64,000 bases of DNA from NCBI GenBank assembly GCA_003222395.1, contig QHWB01000041.1:1-64000 (forward strand), written 5' to 3'. The DNA comes from Acidobacteriota bacterium (GTDB lineage: Bacteria; Acidobacteriota; Vicinamibacteria; Vicinamibacterales; CAVVIG01). Below are positions 37,039 to 44,741 of this stretch, in pieces (position 1 is the stretch's first letter; every line of letters begins with the position of its first letter). A program made the position numbers and the translations under genes. A model generated the notes under the pieces. The model worked only from the letters and a program-made list of their open reading frames with translations. It ran no database searches and had not been told where the DNA came from.

Positions 37039-38928
37039 ATGTCCAACGAGTACCGCGACCTGGGGATGAGACGGCGGATTGCGCGCCGCGATTTCCTGAA
37101 TGGGATCGCTCTGGCGGTTGGTTCGGGCGCCGCCGCTCGAACGATGGCGCTCGACGCGTTTGGATGGCGCGTCCAGCCGCAGCCGGCGGGCGCGCAGCCT
37201 CTCTATCCGCCAGCCGCCACCGGTCTGCGAGGCAACTATCAGGCGGCGATCGACGCCTTCGCACCGATACAGCGCGGCGCGTATCGCAACGGGTCCGCGC
37301 TCGACGTCGACACTAGGGAGCGATACGACCTGGTGATCGTCGGCGGCGGCATCTCGGGGCTGGCGGCCGCGTACTTCTGGCGGAAGGCGCTCGGTCCCGA
37401 GCAGCGCGTGCTGGTGCTCGACAACCACGACGATTTCGGCGGCCATGCGAAGCGCAACGAGTTCCAGTACAACGGGCGCACGTTCATCGGGTACGGCGGC
37501 ACCCAGAGCATCGCGACGCCGTACCCCTACAGCTACACCGCCAAGCGTCTCATCGAGGATCTCGGCATTGCCGTCGAGCGCAACAACGAGTTCGCAGCGC
37601 GCGACGCATTCCAGAAGTTGAATCTCGGCGCGGCGATGTTCTTCGACAAGGAACATTTCGGCGAAGATCGCCTCGTCGCGGGGAACGGGCGCCTGCCGTG
37701 GCCGGAATTTTTCGCGAAGGCGCCGCTGTCTGACGCGGCGCGGCGCGACCTCACGCGCATCTACGGCAAGAATCCGGACTACATGGCCGGGATGACGGCC
37801 GACGAAAAGACCGCGCGGCTCGCCGGCATCAGCTATCAGGACTACCTGCTGAACATCGCGAAGATGACGCACGACGCGCTGCCGTTCTTTCTCGCGCAGG
37901 GCGGGCGCAACAACAAGCGCGTCGACACCACGCCGGCGCTCGAGGCGGCGCGGCGCGGATCGCCCGGCTTCAACGGGCTCGGCCTCACTTTCGACGAAGA
38001 GTTCCGCGAGAGCTCGTACACGTTTCACTTCCCCGATGGCAACGCTTCGATCGCACGGCTGCTGGTCAATCGGTTGATCCCATCGGCGATCGGCGGACAT
38101 CAGACGATGGAGACGATCGTGCAGGCGCCGCTCTCGTACGAGCGGCTCGACGAGTCGAAGTCGGCCGTGCGCATTCGGTTGAAGAGCGCCGCGGTGCGGG
38201 TATCGCCCGAGCGCGCGCGCGTCAGCGTCGCGTACCTGCACGACGGCAAGGTTCACGGCGTCAGCGGCCGCTTCTGCATCCTCGCCTGCTACAACGCGCT
38301 GATACCGGCGCTGATGCCGGAGCTGCCCGACCGGCAGAAGGACGCGCTCGCGTATCCGGTCAAGGTGCCGATGATGTACAACAACATCCTCGTCCGGCGC
38401 TGGACCGCGTTTCAGAAACTCGGCGTCTCGAACATCACCGCGCCGGGGATGTATCACACGGGCACCAGCCTCGATCCGGGGACGACCATCGGCGGCTACC
38501 GCGGCGTCACGACGCCGGAGGAGCCGATCATCGTGCGGATGGTGAGAAATCCCAACAAGCCGGGGCTGCCGCGGCGCGAGCAGCACCGCGCGGGACAGCA
38601 GGAGCTCCTCTCGATGACCTTCGAGCAGTTCGAGCTCGAGATCCGCCGTCAGCTGGCGCGCATGCTCGCCGGCGGTGGATTCGATCCGGCGGCCGACATC
38701 GTCGGCATCACGGTCAACCGATGGCCGTATGGATACGCGTACACATACGACACCATCGGCGATCCCGACGTGCCGCCGGAGCAGCGGCCGCACGTGATCG
38801 GGCGTCAGCGTTTCGGCCGCGTCGCGATCGCGAATGCTGACGCCGGCGCGGCGGCGTTCACGAATCAGGCGATCGACGAGGCTCACCGCGCGGTCGAAGA
38901 ATTATTTGTGTTCGATGGGTTGACTTAG
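37039..38928 (+). CDS. Tat-exported FAD-dependent amine oxidase-like protein (SpdH-like)
   Basis: 629 residues from ATG with GAGGA upstream. Twin-arginine signal ARRDFLNGIALAVGSGAA, then the FAD-binding fold YDLVIVGGGISGLAAAYFW (about residues 97-120), a family-typical GGTQSIATPYPYSY, and a C-terminal FGRVAIANADAGAAAFTNQA FAD-closing segment. This arrangement matches, from memory, the spermidine dehydrogenase (SpdH) group of periplasmic flavoproteins, which oxidise polyamines; SpdH also carries haem, but no CxxCH is seen here. Substrate is therefore uncertain. Confidence 0.72.
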   Translation: MSNEYRDLGMRRRIARRDFLNGIALAVGSGAAARTMALDAFGWRVQPQPAGAQPLYPPAATGLRGNYQAAIDAFAPIQRGAYRNGSALDVDTRERYDLVIVGGGISGLAAAYFWRKALGPEQRVLVLDNHDDFGGHAKRNEFQYNGRTFIGYGGTQSIATPYPYSYTAKRLIEDLGIAVERNNEFAARDAFQKLNLGAAMFFDKEHFGEDRLVAGNGRLPWPEFFAKAPLSDAARRDLTRIYGKNPDYMAGMTADEKTARLAGISYQDYLLNIAKMTHDALPFFLAQGGRNNKRVDTTPALEAARRGSPGFNGLGLTFDEEFRESSYTFHFPDGNASIARLLVNRLIPSAIGGHQTMETIVQAPLSYERLDESKSAVRIRLKSAAVRVSPERARVSVAYLHDGKVHGVSGRFCILACYNALIPALMPELPDRQKDALAYPVKVPMMYNNILVRRWTAFQKLGVSNITAPGMYHTGTSLDPGTTIGGYRGVTTPEEPIIVRMVRNPNKPGLPRREQHRAGQQELLSMTFEQFELEIRRQLARMLAGGGFDPAADIVGITVNRWPYGYAYTYDTIGDPDVPPEQRPHVIGRQRFGRVAIANADAGAAAFTNQAIDEAHRAVEELFVFDGLT

Positions 38929-38930
38929 GA

Positions 38931-39110
38931 TTACGGCGTCGCATGAGCGTCGGCGAGGAGATCGGTGACGCGCTTCACATAATCCTGCGTCTCTCGAAAC
39001 GGCGGGATCTCGCCGTACTGCGCGACGATGCCGGCGCCGGCGTTGTAGCTGGCGAGCGCGCATCCTTCAGATCGATCGCAGTACTCGGTCCCTCGGCAAT
39101 ACTCACGGCG
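38931..39110 (-). pseudogene. C-terminal remnant of a lytic transglycosylase
   Basis: Reading the minus strand from 39110 gives an unbroken 59-residue frame that includes ALASYNAGAGIVAQYGEIPP and FRETQDYVKRVTDLL before TAA at 38933-38931. SYNAGAG and FRETQDYVKRV are landmarks of the SLT (Slt70/MltC) catalytic domain C-terminus. There is no start codon after the upstream TGA, and the catalytic Glu region is gone. It ends 3 bp from the convergent SpdH-like gene. Confidence 0.65.
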
Positions 39111-39139
39111 TCACCGCGCGTATCGTTCAGGTCCGGGCT

Positions 39140-39145
39140 TATAAT
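39140..39145 (+). promoter_or_regulatory. Possible -10 box of the xanthine-dehydrogenase-type operon
   Basis: A consensus TATAAT lies 57 bp before the ATG. No convincing -35 element stands at the usual distance, so an alternative activator-dependent promoter or chance match remains possible. Confidence 0.4.
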
Positions 39146-39201
39146 CCGCTGGTCTCGTCGAGCGGACGCGGGTTCCCGACACGCACCACCGTGAGGTCAC
39201 C

Positions 39202-42105
39202 ATGCGCAAGCGTAGAATCTCGCGCCGGAAATTTCTCGAAGGAACCGGAACCGCGCTGGCCGCCGTGGGCGTCGTCGCGACGCGGCCGACAATCGCCGCG
39301 CAGCGAGCCGGCGCGGCCGCGAGCGGCGCCGCCCGCACGGCAATCCGCGTGACCGTGAACGGCGTCGCGCGTCAGGTCGACGTCGACGATCGGTGGACGC
39401 TCGCCGAGCTGCTGCGCGATCACCTGGAGCTGACCGGCACCAAGATCGGGTGCGACCGTGGCGAGTGCGGCGCGTGCACCGTGCTGCTCGACGGCAAGCC
39501 GGTCTACTCCTGCAGTCAGCTGGCCGTGTGGGTCGACGGCCGATCGGTCGAGACGGTCGAAGGCCTTGTGAAGAACGTGCAGAACGAGAAGCTGTCGGCC
39601 GTGCAGCAGGCGTTCGTGGATCGCGACGCGCCGCAATGTGGCTTCTGCACCTCCGGCCAGTTGATGGCGGCCAAAGCGCTGCTCTCGTCGAACGCGCATC
39701 CGACCGCCGAAGATGCGCGCGCGGCGATGACGGGCAACCTGTGTCGCTGCTCGAATTACAACCATTACGTCGATGCGGTCGTTGCGGCGGGCGGTCGCTC
39801 GGCTGAAAGCCTCGCGCTACCAGCGACCGGTAGGCTACCAGCGACCGGTAGGCTACCAGCGACAGGTAGGGCGAGCCTTTCAGGCGAGCCGAGCCTCGCG
39901 ATCGAAAGCCTCGCGCCACAGCGAGTCACCGCGCTGAATGTCGTGGGCCACGCAACACCGCGCATCGACGCGGTAGAGCGCGTCACCGGCAAAGCGAAGT
40001 ACACCGGCGACATCCGGCTGCCGGGAATGCTGTACGCACGCGTGCTGCGCAGTCCGCATCCGCACGCGCGGATCATCCGCATCGACACGTCGAAGGCGCG
40101 CGCGCTGCCCGGCGTCAAAGCCATCGTCACGCACGAGAACTGCAAGGTCGTGTGGGGCGCCGGCGGGATTTCCGGCGGGCAGCAGTACAACGACGAAGTC
40201 AAGAAGATCACCAAGCACCGCCGTTACGCCTTCAACAACCCCGTACGGTTCGTCGGCGATCCGGTGGCGGCGGTCGCAGCCGTCGATCGACACACGGCCG
40301 AGGACGCGCTGCAGCTGATCGACGTCGAATACGAGCCGCTCGCCTTCGTGCTCGATCCGGAAGCGGCGCTCAAGCCGGACGCGCCGAAGATCTGGCCGGA
40401 GGGCAACCTGTCGCCCAACGCGCGAAATGAGCTGATGCCCATTTCGCAGAAGCGCGGCGACATCGATGCCGGATTCGCCCAGGCGGATCACGTGTTCGAG
40501 GATCGGTTCACGACCGCCTTCGTCCATAACGCGCAGATGGAGCCGCGCGCCGCGCTGGCCGCGTGGCAGGGCGACAAGCTGACGATCTACACGCCGACGC
40601 AGGGCATCTCGAACTGCCGCACCGACATGGCGCGCGACCTCGAGATACCGCCGGAAAAAGTCGACGTCATCTGCCACTACATGGGCGGAGGCTTCGGCAA
40701 CAAGAATCAGAACCAGGATGCCGACCTCATCGCCACAGTGCTCGCCAAGGAAGCAGGCGCGCCCGTGAAGCTGGAGCTGTCGCGCAAGGAAGACTTCATC
40801 GGCGTCCATGGCCGCTGGCCGACGGTGCAGTACTACAAGGTCGGCGTGAAGAACGACGGCACGCTGACGGCGATTCAGCTGCGCGGCTACAGCGGCATGG
40901 GCCCGTACCGCAAGAACAGCGGCTCGATTGGCGGCATCGAAATCTATCAGTGCCCGAACCACGACGTCACGGTTCATCCCGTCTACACGAACAGAACCGT
41001 GTCGGGAAACTTCCGCGGGCCTGAATTCCCGCAAGGCTTCTTCGGCATCGAGTCGATGATGGACGAGGTCGCGTCGAAGCTGAAGCTGGATCCCGTCGAG
41101 TTCATCCAGAAGAACATGACGCGGAAGTTCCGTGACGAGACGCCGTACACGAACTACACGCTCGACGAATGCATCCGGCGCGGCGTGGAGGCGTTCGACT
41201 GGAAGAAGAAATGGCATCCGCCTGGCGCGGAAGGCGGTCCAATCAAGCACGGCTGCGGCGTGTCGTTCATGGCATTCCGTTCCGGACTCGGACGGAGCAG
41301 CGCCGTCATCCGCCTCGACTCGAAAGGGCGCTACGCGGTGCACGTCGGCGTCACCGATGTCGGCGCGGGCGCGAAGACGACGATGGCGCTCATCGCGGCG
41401 GAAGCGCTCGACGTGCCGCTCTCGAAGATCGACCTCGTGTGGGGCGATACGGATCGGTGCCCGTTCTCGGTCGGCGAGTCGGGCAGCCGCACGACGATCA
41501 TGACGGGACAGGCGGTCGTCGAAGCCGCGAAGGACCTGAAGAAGCAGATCGCGGAGAAGGGATTGCCGAAGGGCGACGAGGTGCTGATTGCGTCGGCGAG
41601 CCCGAATCCGCAGCTGCAGGGAAAAGTCCGCAACGCCTTCGGCGCGCATTTCGTCGAGGTGGAAGTCGACGCGCAGCTTGGCGGTGTCCGCGTCGTCCGG
41701 TACGTCTGCGTCCACGACTGCGGCCGCATCATCAACCCGCTCACGGCCGACAGTCAGATCAAAGGCGGCGCGACGATGGGGATCGGGATGGCGCTGCACG
41801 AGGATCTGCTGTACGACCGGCGATCGGGCGTGCCGCTCACGCCGGGATTCTACGGCGCGCGCATCCTGACGCACCGCGACGCGCCGCCGATCGAGGTCAT
41901 CTTCATCGAGTCCGACGACGGGCTCGGGCCGTTCGGCGCGAAGAGCATGGGCGAGTCGAGCAAGGTGCCGGCGGTCGCCGCGGTTGCCAACGCCGTCTTC
42001 AACGCGATCGGCGTGCGGATGCGTGACCTTCCGATTACTCGCGACAAGATTCTCGACGCGCTCGAGGCGCCCGGCGCGGCGATCACGGCGGGAGGTCGGT
42101 CATGA
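39202..42105 (+). CDS. Tat-exported fused [2Fe-2S]/molybdopterin subunit of a xanthine-dehydrogenase-family enzyme
   Basis: 967 residues. Tat signal ISRRKFLEG; [2Fe-2S] domain with C84-x4-C89-x2-C92-x11-C104; second cluster C146-x2-C149 and C181-x-C183. A repeat-derived linker (about 199-240) follows, then the molybdopterin domains with GGGFGNKNQNQDAD and the catalytic Glu918 in GAKSMGESSKVP. It hydroxylates an aldehyde or N-heterocycle using water, passing electrons through its FeS clusters to the FAD subunit encoded next (4-bp overlap). Fusion of small and large subunits in one Tat-exported chain is unusual for CoxL-type enzymes. Substrate unknown. Confidence 0.86.
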   Translation: MRKRRISRRKFLEGTGTALAAVGVVATRPTIAAQRAGAAASGAARTAIRVTVNGVARQVDVDDRWTLAELLRDHLELTGTKIGCDRGECGACTVLLDGKPVYSCSQLAVWVDGRSVETVEGLVKNVQNEKLSAVQQAFVDRDAPQCGFCTSGQLMAAKALLSSNAHPTAEDARAAMTGNLCRCSNYNHYVDAVVAAGGRSAESLALPATGRLPATGRLPATGRASLSGEPSLAIESLAPQRVTALNVVGHATPRIDAVERVTGKAKYTGDIRLPGMLYARVLRSPHPHARIIRIDTSKARALPGVKAIVTHENCKVVWGAGGISGGQQYNDEVKKITKHRRYAFNNPVRFVGDPVAAVAAVDRHTAEDALQLIDVEYEPLAFVLDPEAALKPDAPKIWPEGNLSPNARNELMPISQKRGDIDAGFAQADHVFEDRFTTAFVHNAQMEPRAALAAWQGDKLTIYTPTQGISNCRTDMARDLEIPPEKVDVICHYMGGGFGNKNQNQDADLIATVLAKEAGAPVKLELSRKEDFIGVHGRWPTVQYYKVGVKNDGTLTAIQLRGYSGMGPYRKNSGSIGGIEIYQCPNHDVTVHPVYTNRTVSGNFRGPEFPQGFFGIESMMDEVASKLKLDPVEFIQKNMTRKFRDETPYTNYTLDECIRRGVEAFDWKKKWHPPGAEGGPIKHGCGVSFMAFRSGLGRSSAVIRLDSKGRYAVHVGVTDVGAGAKTTMALIAAEALDVPLSKIDLVWGDTDRCPFSVGESGSRTTIMTGQAVVEAAKDLKKQIAEKGLPKGDEVLIASASPNPQLQGKVRNAFGAHFVEVEVDAQLGGVRVVRYVCVHDCGRIINPLTADSQIKGGATMGIGMALHEDLLYDRRSGVPLTPGFYGARILTHRDAPPIEVIFIESDDGLGPFGAKSMGESSKVPAVAAVANAVFNAIGVRMRDLPITRDKILDALEAPGAAITAGGRS
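39799..39925. repeat. REP-like ends around three 18-bp tandem repeats inside the molybdenum-enzyme gene
   Basis: A REP-like GGCTGAAAGCCTCGCGCTAC leads into three exact or near-exact 18-bp units CTACCAGCGACCGGTAGG (39817-39870) and a closing REP-like GGCGAGCCTTTCAGGCGAGCC. Each 18-bp unit has palindromic ends (CTACC...GGTAG). All is read in frame as the interdomain linker, giving LPATGR three times. Confidence 0.8.
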
Positions 42106-43100
42106 AGGCCTTCACCAACGCGAATCCGAAAACGGTCGCGCAGGCGCTGACGTTCATCGCCGACGCGCAGAAGAACGGCAAGAGCGTCGCGGTCGCGGGC
42201 GGCGGCAGCGACATGCTCGGCATGATGAAGGAACGTCTCCTAACGCCCGATGTCCTCGTGCACCTGCGCAGCATCCCCGGCCTCGATCAGGTGAAGCAGG
42301 AGAAGCTGGGCGGCGTCACGGGCATTGCGATCGGGGGTCAGACGACGCTCGACGCGCTGTCGCATCACGATCTCGTGCGCCGTCAATTCGCCGTGCTGGC
42401 GGAAGCGGCCGGCACCGTCGCGACGCCGCAGATTCGCAACGTCGCCACGCTGGCCGGCAACGTCTGCCAGCGCCCGTGGTGCTGGTATTACCGCAACGGG
42501 TTCAAGTGCCTGAAGAACGGCGGCAACCGCTGCTTCTCCGTCGACGGCGAGAACGAGTTTCACGCCATCTTCGGGGGCGGACCGAGCTACATCGTCCACC
42601 CGTCGGACACGTCGCCGGCGCTCGTCGCGCTCGACGCGAGGTTCACGCTCAACGGCGCGTCGGGCCGACGGGTCGTGCCCGCGGCCGAGTTCTTCACGCT
42701 GCCCTCGGTCAATGCGGCGCGCGAGAACGTGCTGAAGGACGGCGAAGTGCTCGAGTCGGTGTGGATCCCCGCGCCCGGCCGCGCCGTGAAGAGCACCTAC
42801 CACAAGATCATGGACCGCGAGGCGTGGACGCATGCCGTCGTCAGCGCGGCCGTCGTGCTCGAGATGGAGAACGATGTTTGCCGCAGCGCGCGCATCGTGC
42901 TCGGCGGCGTCGCGCCGATTCCGTGGAGGCTGCCCGACGTGGAGAAGCTGGTGGCCGGCCAGCGCGTGACGCCCGCGCTCGCGGCGCAGGCGGGTGAAGC
43001 CGCCGTCGCCGGCGCGCGTCCGCTCGCGAAGAACGGCTACAAAATCCCGCTCACGCGCGCGATGGTGACGAGGACCTTGCAGACGCTCGTCAACGCTTGA
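42102..43100 (+). CDS. FAD-binding subunit of the xanthine-dehydrogenase-family enzyme
   Basis: 332 residues; begins with the stop of the previous gene (ATGA overlap). VAVAGGGSDMLGMMKERLL and AAGTVATPQIRNVATLAGNV match the FAD site of CoxM/XdhB-type subunits. A Cys/aromatic-rich segment, CQRPWCWYYRNGFKC followed by NGGNRCFS, occurs where some members carry an extra FeS or Zn site. No Tat or Sec signal is visible, so it would ride with the Tat-exported partner. It accepts electrons from the [2Fe-2S] clusters. Confidence 0.84.
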   Translation: MKAFTNANPKTVAQALTFIADAQKNGKSVAVAGGGSDMLGMMKERLLTPDVLVHLRSIPGLDQVKQEKLGGVTGIAIGGQTTLDALSHHDLVRRQFAVLAEAAGTVATPQIRNVATLAGNVCQRPWCWYYRNGFKCLKNGGNRCFSVDGENEFHAIFGGGPSYIVHPSDTSPALVALDARFTLNGASGRRVVPAAEFFTLPSVNAARENVLKDGEVLESVWIPAPGRAVKSTYHKIMDREAWTHAVVSAAVVLEMENDVCRSARIVLGGVAPIPWRLPDVEKLVAGQRVTPALAAQAGEAAVAGARPLAKNGYKIPLTRAMVTRTLQTLVNA

Positions 43101-43136
43101 CGACACGGAATTGCTCGAGAACACAGAGCTAGATCA

Positions 43137-43207
43137 GGCACAGAGACACCGAGACACGGAGTGTTGTTTTGAAAAAAGAGTCTCTGGGTCTCCGTGTCTC
43201 TGTGGCC
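43137..43207. repeat. Long imperfect hairpin of 8-bp units (ACAGAGAC / GTCTCTGT)
   Basis: TCAGGCACAGAGACACCGAG...CACGGAG pairs with CTCCGTGTCTCTGTGGCCTGA across a 27-bp loop. Arms consist of 8-bp units. The hairpin sits in the 150-bp gap after the FAD subunit gene, and a related CTCCGTGTTCTC/GGTGTCTCTCAGG sequence runs up to the next start codon. Confidence 0.75.
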
Positions 43208-43250
43208 TGAGAACCTCCGTGTTCTCAAGCAAACTCGGTGTCTCTCAGGT

Positions 43251-43511
43251 ATGAACCGGCGCGATTTTCTCTTGCTCCGTGCCGAAGGTCGCTCGACGGT
43301 CCTGTCGTGCGAGCGCCTCTACATGCGTTTCCTCGATTCGCAACTCGACGGAACGACCAGCGCGCTGTTCGAGAACCTCGCCCGCGATCTGCGGCGCGTC
43401 AACGCCGTGCGGTTGGTCGATCCGTCATGGCTGTCGCGCGACGAGCTGCGGGCCGAGCTCGAGCTCGTGCTCGACGCGTTTCAACGACGCGGCGGTCGCG
43501 TGGAGCGGTGA
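43251..43511 (+). CDS. Small protein of unknown function downstream of the molybdenum-enzyme genes
   Basis: 86 residues starting NRRDFLLLRAEGRSTVLSCE and continuing with ARDLRRVNAVRLVDPSWLSR. It lacks a signal peptide. Codon use looks normal. It could be a small accessory protein for the enzyme encoded upstream, or unrelated; no family is recognised. The short-period hairpin repeat ends at its start, leaving only a weak CAGG ribosome site. Confidence 0.55.
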   Translation: MNRRDFLLLRAEGRSTVLSCERLYMRFLDSQLDGTTSALFENLARDLRRVNAVRLVDPSWLSRDELRAELELVLDAFQRRGGRVER

Positions 43512-43515
43512 GTCG

Positions 43516-43531
43516 GTATGGTAGTATGGTA
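43516..43531 (+). promoter_or_regulatory. Direct-repeat site before the second toxin-antitoxin pair
   Basis: GTATGGTA occurs twice head-to-tail, followed 5 bp later by the antitoxin ATG, which has no ribosome site. A similar TATGG lies across the start codon. This fits an autoregulatory operator and leaderless transcript for a ribbon-helix-helix antitoxin. Confidence 0.4.
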
Positions 43532-43536
43532 ACGCT

Positions 43537-43815
43537 ATGGTCAAGGTGACGTTCACGCTCGACGACCAGACGGTTGCCACGCTGCGGCGGACGGCCGCGC
43601 GTCTGGGCAAGGCGCAGAGCCAGGTCGTACGCGAGGCCGTGCGCGACTATGCCGATCGTGTCGGGCGTCTGAGCGAGCGCGAGCGCGTGCGCATGCTCGC
43701 GGCCCTCGACGCCATCGTCAGACGCCGTCCGACGCGGACGTCGGGCGAAGTCGACCGCGAGCTGCGGGAGATTCGCGCCGCGCGCCGCAGCGGCGGCCGC
43801 CGGCACCGCGCCTGA
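43537..43815 (+). CDS. Ribbon-helix-helix antitoxin of the second PIN pair
   Basis: 92 residues: VKVTFTLDDQTVATLRRTAA with RLGKAQSQVVREAVRDYADR, a clear strand-helix-helix motif, then an acidic/basic coiled segment (SGEVDRELREIRAARRSGG) for toxin binding. It lies 11 bp before the PIN gene. It is unrelated in sequence to the antitoxin at the window start beyond the fold. Role: repressor and toxin inhibitor. Confidence 0.78.
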   Translation: MVKVTFTLDDQTVATLRRTAARLGKAQSQVVREAVRDYADRVGRLSERERVRMLAALDAIVRRRPTRTSGEVDRELREIRAARRSGGRRHRA

Positions 43816-43826
43816 CCGTCCGCGCC

Positions 43827-44201
43827 GTGATCCATCTGGACACCTCCGTCCTCGTCGACGCCCTGACCGGACCGCGCCGCTCGGCCCCCAAAATGCGGCA
43901 GGCCATCGAGCGGGGAGAACGCATCCAGCTGAGCGCGATCGTGCTGTACGAGTGGCTGCGGGGGCCGCGGAAGACCGACGAACTGAACGATCAGGAGCTG
44001 CTGTTCCCGCGCGACAAGGCCGTCGCGTTCGGGGCGGATGACGCCGCGCGGGCGGCGCGCCTGTACAAAGAGGTGGCCCGGCCGCGCGGCCGCGAGATCG
44101 ATCTCGCGATCGCCGCGTGCGCGATTTCGCACGGTGCGTCGTTGTGGACGCTCAATCGGTCCGACTTCTCCGACATTCCTGACCTCGTGCTGGCCGACTG
44201 A
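43827..44201 (+). CDS. PIN-domain toxin of the second pair (VapC-like)
   Basis: 124 residues from a GTG. MIHLDTSVLVDALTGP carries the first Asp, AIVLYEWLRG the Glu, and REIDLAIAACA plus TLNRSDFSDIPDL the remaining acids of the PIN nuclease site. Size and motifs match VapC ribonucleases. Convergent with MscL; a 12-bp GC-rich stem follows. RNA target unknown. Confidence 0.83.
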   Translation: MIHLDTSVLVDALTGPRRSAPKMRQAIERGERIQLSAIVLYEWLRGPRKTDELNDQELLFPRDKAVAFGADDAARAARLYKEVARPRGREIDLAIAACAISHGASLWTLNRSDFSDIPDLVLAD

Positions 44202-44211
44202 TCGTTTTCCT

Positions 44212-44241
44212 ACGCGCTCGCGGTTTACGCCGCGAGCGCGT
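44212..44241. terminator. Strong hairpin between toxin and MscL genes
   Basis: ACGCGCTCGCGG and CCGCGAGCGCGT form a perfect 12-bp stem with a 6-nt loop in the gap between two convergent genes. There is no U-run, so if it ends transcription it would do so by a Rho-assisted or structure-only route, in both directions. Confidence 0.5.
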
Positions 44242-44258
44242 CTGCGCGTGACAGCCTT

Positions 44259-44300
44259 GAGCCGTTGCGAGGCGCGCATGCGCCGAGCAACAGCGGCGAG
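44259..44300. repeat. Dispersed repeat, copy 2
   Basis: GAGCCGTTGCGAGGCGCGCA followed by TGCGCCGAGCAACAGCGGCG matches the sequence at 36561-36610 at all but about six positions. Also intergenic here, between the toxin and MscL genes. Confidence 0.6.
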
Positions 44301-44339
44301 GGGGGGCCGCCGCGATAGATGAAGTGGGGCCCCACTCGG

Positions 44340-44741
44340 TTAAGAAAATGCCACAGTGCAGAAGGCGCACCGCTTCGCCGCGATCGGGACCTCGCTCAAG
44401 CACTCCGGGCACTTCTTCGTCGTCGGATCGGCCGGCGCTTCGCCGCGGCGGGCTCTCGCGACGATCGCGTTGACCGGCAGCACGACGAAGTAGTAGATGG
44501 CCGCCGCAACGAACAGGAACGAGAGCACGGCGTTGATGAAATCGCCGATTGGAAACTTCGTCCCGCGCACGTCCAGCACGAGCGCCGAAAAATCCGGCTT
44601 TCCGATCACGAGCGCGATCAACGGCGTGATCAGATCCTTCACCAGCGCCGCCACGACGGCGCCGAACGCCGCGCCGATGACGACGGCCACGGCCAGGTCG
44701 ATCACGTTGCCGCGCAGCAGGAACTGCTTGAAGCCCTTCAC
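44340..44741 (-). CDS. mscL: Large-conductance mechanosensitive channel MscL
   Basis: 133 residues from a GTG with GAGG upstream. KGFKQFLLRGNVIDLAVAVV is the MscL N-terminal amphipathic helix and gate; TM1 and TM2 (FGAVVAALVKDLITPLI and FINAVLSFLFVAAAIYYFVV) follow. The C-terminus adds CPECLSEVPIAAKRCAFC, a small two-CxxC zinc-ribbon-like end seen in several MscL branches. It forms a homopentamer in the inner membrane that opens under tension to release osmolytes. Its start overlaps the lipoprotein gene by 4 bp. Confidence 0.95.
   Translation of the reverse strand: MKGFKQFLLRGNVIDLAVAVVIGAAFGAVVAALVKDLITPLIALVIGKPDFSALVLDVRGTKFPIGDFINAVLSFLFVAAAIYYFVVLPVNAIVARARRGEAPADPTTKKCPECLSEVPIAAKRCAFCTVAFS

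Noticed and set aside
38943-39194. Small plus-strand open frame after the SpdH-like gene
   Set aside because: The minus strand of the same stretch encodes a recognisable lytic transglycosylase end, so the plus-strand frame is a shadow.
39817-39870. Three LPATG motifs that look like sortase signals
   Set aside because: They are the translation of an 18-bp tandem repeat inside a Tat-exported enzyme of a Gram-negative organism, lie mid-protein, and lack the following hydrophobic segment and basic tail.
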